Shown here one piece after another: positions 61,718-64,000 of a stretch of DNA of 64,000 nt (positions are counted from its first letter, which is position 1; every line of letters begins with the position of its first letter). The notes beneath the pieces were generated by a model. The model ran no database searches. It saw only the letters and a list, made by a program, of their open reading frames with translations, and was not told where the DNA came from. The position numbers and the translations under genes are program-made. The stretch is from Gastracanthus pulcherrimus (taxonomy: Eukaryota; Arthropoda; Insecta; Hymenoptera; Pteromalidae). The stretch is taken from contig OX424575.1 of the NCBI GenBank assembly GCA_949152435.1, positions 32,330,829 to 32,394,828 on the forward strand. The letters are read 5' to 3'.

Positions 61718-61763
61718 TTTGACAACGTTTCGGGTGTCTCTTACACCCTTCTTCAAGTCAAAG
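61718..61763 (-). ncRNA. Hammerhead-ribozyme-like motif, copy 2
   Basis: Same arrangement as copy 1 on the minus strand, but the core begins TTGAAGA instead of CTGAAGA, a change at an invariant hammerhead position. Confidence 0.3.
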
Positions 61764-63053
61764 AATAATTAATTCTATAATAAGCTTATATCTAGGTAAC
61801 TTATCTAGACTGCTCGCTGCATCCCACACAACGCGGTTGAAAATTCCGTAGAACGTATTCAGCCACCGAGTGTCGGTGAACGGTCAGGTTGATTTTTTCG
61901 ACTCACAATGAGGCACTAACACTTTATAAAATAGCATGCTTTTATATTACACTTATTCACTATTGCTTAAAACCATGCCATTAGATGCTGAGAAATGATG
62001 TTAGTTTAACTCTATATTTGATTACGTCGTTACTGGTAATTTGAGTATTAGTAAGAAAATAGGGTGTTATAAAAAACTATTAAGTATACGGATTTTAAGG
62101 AATATGGCTTGGGAATCTACTAAGATATTGTTTTCTAAAGGTTTTCTGCGTTAACTTGTAGACAGTCACTGAGATCTCTCTTGATGCAGTTACAAAAACA
62201 GAATGGCAGAGCTTAGTTAAGAAAGAATCTAAGATTTGAAAGTGAGAAGAAAATTCGTATTGATGTGACGAAATTTGTGTGTGTGAGTGTGTGTGTGTAT
62301 ATTAATGAATTGATTGGATTTTTATTTTTAAATAATTATAAATATTAAGGCACATTATTTTAGGTGTTTAAATGAAACATAGCAACAGCAATGTAAACTT
62401 ATCGATGTCTTGATAGTAATCAGGTGCTCCGTACACGAGGCGGACCCTGACTTTTCACTAATATAAAATCTCGAGTTTGTAATAGGACTCCAAGAGCAAA
62501 ACAAAGCGGTCTTTAAACGGACGGCTTCTCGTCCCCACCTTGTACACACACACACTCACACACACAAATTTCGTCACATCAATACGAATTTTCTTCTCAC
62601 TTTCAAATCTTAGCTTCTTTCTTAACTAAGCTCTGCCATTCTGTTTTTGTAACTGCACCAAGAGAGATCTCAGTGACCGTCTACAACTTAACGCAGAAAA
62701 CCTTTAGAAAACAATATCTTAGTAGATTCCCAAGCCATATTCCTTAAAATCTTACTTATTCTACTTATACTCAAATTACCAGTAACGACATAATCAAATA
62801 TAGAGTTAAACTAACATCATTTCTCAGCATCTAATAGCATGGTTTTAAGCAATAGTGAATAAGTGTAATATAAAAGCATGCTATTTTATAAAGTGTTAGT
62901 GCCTCATTGTGAGTGGGAAAAAATCAACCTGACCGTTCACCGACACTCGATGGCTGAATACGTCCAACGGAATTTTCAACCGCGTTGTGTGGGATGCAGC
63001 GAGCAGTCTAGATAAGTTACCTAAATTTAAGATTATTATAGCATTAATTATTC

Positions 63054-63098
63054 TTTGACCTGAAGAAGGGTGTAAGAGACACCCGAAATGTTGTCAAA
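63054..63098 (+). ncRNA. Hammerhead-ribozyme-like motif, copy 3
   Basis: CTGAAGA, GGGTGT-AAGAG-ACACCC, GAAA as in copy 1, with TTTGAC/GTCAAA flanks. One base differs after GAAA (TGTTG for CGTTG). Confidence 0.35.
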
Positions 63099-63204
63099 AT
63101 ATTCATATAAATGAAAACAATTTCGTCTACAATTTGCTGTTAGAAGCAATCATTTAAAATTAATTTCTCTATTTTCCTAGACACTTGAATTAAAATAAGT
63201 TAAA

Positions 63205-63280
63205 GAGGGTGACGTCTATGAGGGAGGAGGGGCAATGAGGGGAATGTCAATGAGAGGGATGTTATTGAGGGGGAAATTTT
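63205..63280. repeat. Purine-rich degenerate repeat
   Basis: Units such as ATGAGGGGAATGTCA, ATGAGAGGGATGTTA and TTGAGGGGG repeat about every 18-20 bases. Confidence 0.6.
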
Positions 63281-64000
63281 TCTTAGACCTGCGGTGGCGG
63301 CGAAATATTTTTAATAATATAGAGAGATTATTATAATCATGATTTAGTGAACATTTTTTGTATCTCGTATTAAAATATGAAAAAATTTTCCCTACAATAT
63401 AGAGCATTTTTGGCTTTGGAGTTAATAAGATATCGCTTTAGCGTTTTCTGCGCGTAAAAATTCTTTCTTTAACTGTGCGAGTACCAAACAAACAATGGTT
63501 CTGTATTCGAATCTATTGATGCACATTTTATCATAAAAGCTCACATTGTAACTTCCATAGTCAACATTTACAATTCAATTTGAAATCAAGTAAGTTATAC
63601 ACTCGTAAACGACAATAAGTTAAAGGACTAATACAAAAATATATATCAAGCAGCTCTTGAATTTTTGTTGTAATGTCTTATTTGAACTTGATATAGCTTA
63701 TAAATACTTAAAAATATTTAAAGAAATTCACTTTGTGAAGAAGAAACATATTCCAAGTATTGAACTGCTCTAGTAAAGAGAAAAATATCCCTCTAGGAGA
63801 TTTCGAGAGAAGTTTCATCTCGCGATTAGACTTATTGCGGGCTCGAGGCTATGGGATATTATCGATCGGGTTCGTTTAACCCACGTAGACGCGCATCTTT
63901 TCTGTCAGTGAGATTGGCTTTGAGTACGCCGCCTATCCCAGTACATCTGACAGTGAAAATGTTTCAGATGTACTGTATTTTTCGTATATTCCAGAATTTT
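63281..64000. other. Window end, no gene seen
   Basis: AT-rich, then slightly GC-richer from 63800. CAGATGTACTG-type words are mirrored near 63943 and 63964 (TACATCTGACAG / TTTCAGATGTAC), a small inverted repeat. No coding evidence. Confidence 0.4.

Larger units (their letters stand above)
61694..63125. mobile_element. 1.4-kb palindrome (head-to-head repeat arms)
   Basis: The left arm (about 61694-62330) and right arm (about 62540-63125) are reverse complements with only scattered mismatches. They include TCTAGATAAGTTACCTA, AACCTGACCGTTCACCGACA and AGAAAACCTTTAGAAAACAA. A roughly 200-bp centre is bordered by GT/CA repeats. The outer 180 bp of each arm is the repeat found at 57741. No intact protein is encoded. 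Confidence 0.88.

Overview
The window is AT-rich animal nuclear DNA, most likely from an insect. It has small exons with GT/AG splice sites separated by kilobase-scale introns, a decayed mariner transposon, a non-LTR retrotransposon tail, many foldback/MITE-like elements, long microsatellites and local CpG-rich islands. A hymenopteran is plausible, but that is inference only; nothing in the sequence fixes the species. I see no bacterial genes, rRNA, tRNA or CRISPR array.

One protein-coding gene dominates the window. It lies on the minus strand and encodes a TBC1D30-type Rab GTPase-activating protein. I assembled eleven coding exons by hand from about 49905 (ATG) down to 396 (stop). All ten junctions have consistent GT/AG sites and matching phases, and together they give a 2916-base reading frame (971 residues plus stop). 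Exons 2-9 (33893 to 17732) carry the conserved TBC domain and its downstream conserved blocks. Exons 10 and 11 (5462-5078 and 1383-396) carry a serine- and acid-rich tail that includes six 13-residue tandem repeats. Exon 1 (49905-49818) is the least certain exon, but its phase and the residues at the junction fit.

The introns and the 5' flank are packed with palindromic repeats. They include a family of nested foldbacks (2587-2921, and the inverted pair 9844-10224 and 61055-61414) and a 1-kb TIR element containing one of these. There is a hAT-type MITE with an 8-bp target duplication (15798-15977), a tandemly duplicated long hairpin (16177-16778) and two TTAA-flanked elements (21415-21972 and 53135-53290). 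A TIR element contains a LINE fragment and a 31-bp minisatellite (24088-26671), and a broken mariner lies at 29467-30697. Several foldbacks of 350-750 bp are present, including an almost uninterrupted run from 52.2 to 57.3 kb. A ~1.4-kb palindrome (61694-63125) ends in hammerhead-like motifs that also occur at 57811-57855.

GC/CpG-rich islands (6.7, 8.5-9.1, 31.4, 35.1-35.5, 38.6-38.9, 40.6-40.85, 42.1-42.5 and 44.3-44.7 kb) stand out from the AT-rich introns without convincing reading frames. They may be enhancers, alternative promoters or non-coding exons. No complete novel gene system is visible. The most unusual content is the palindrome-rich repeat landscape and the repeat-bearing C-terminal exon of the RabGAP gene.
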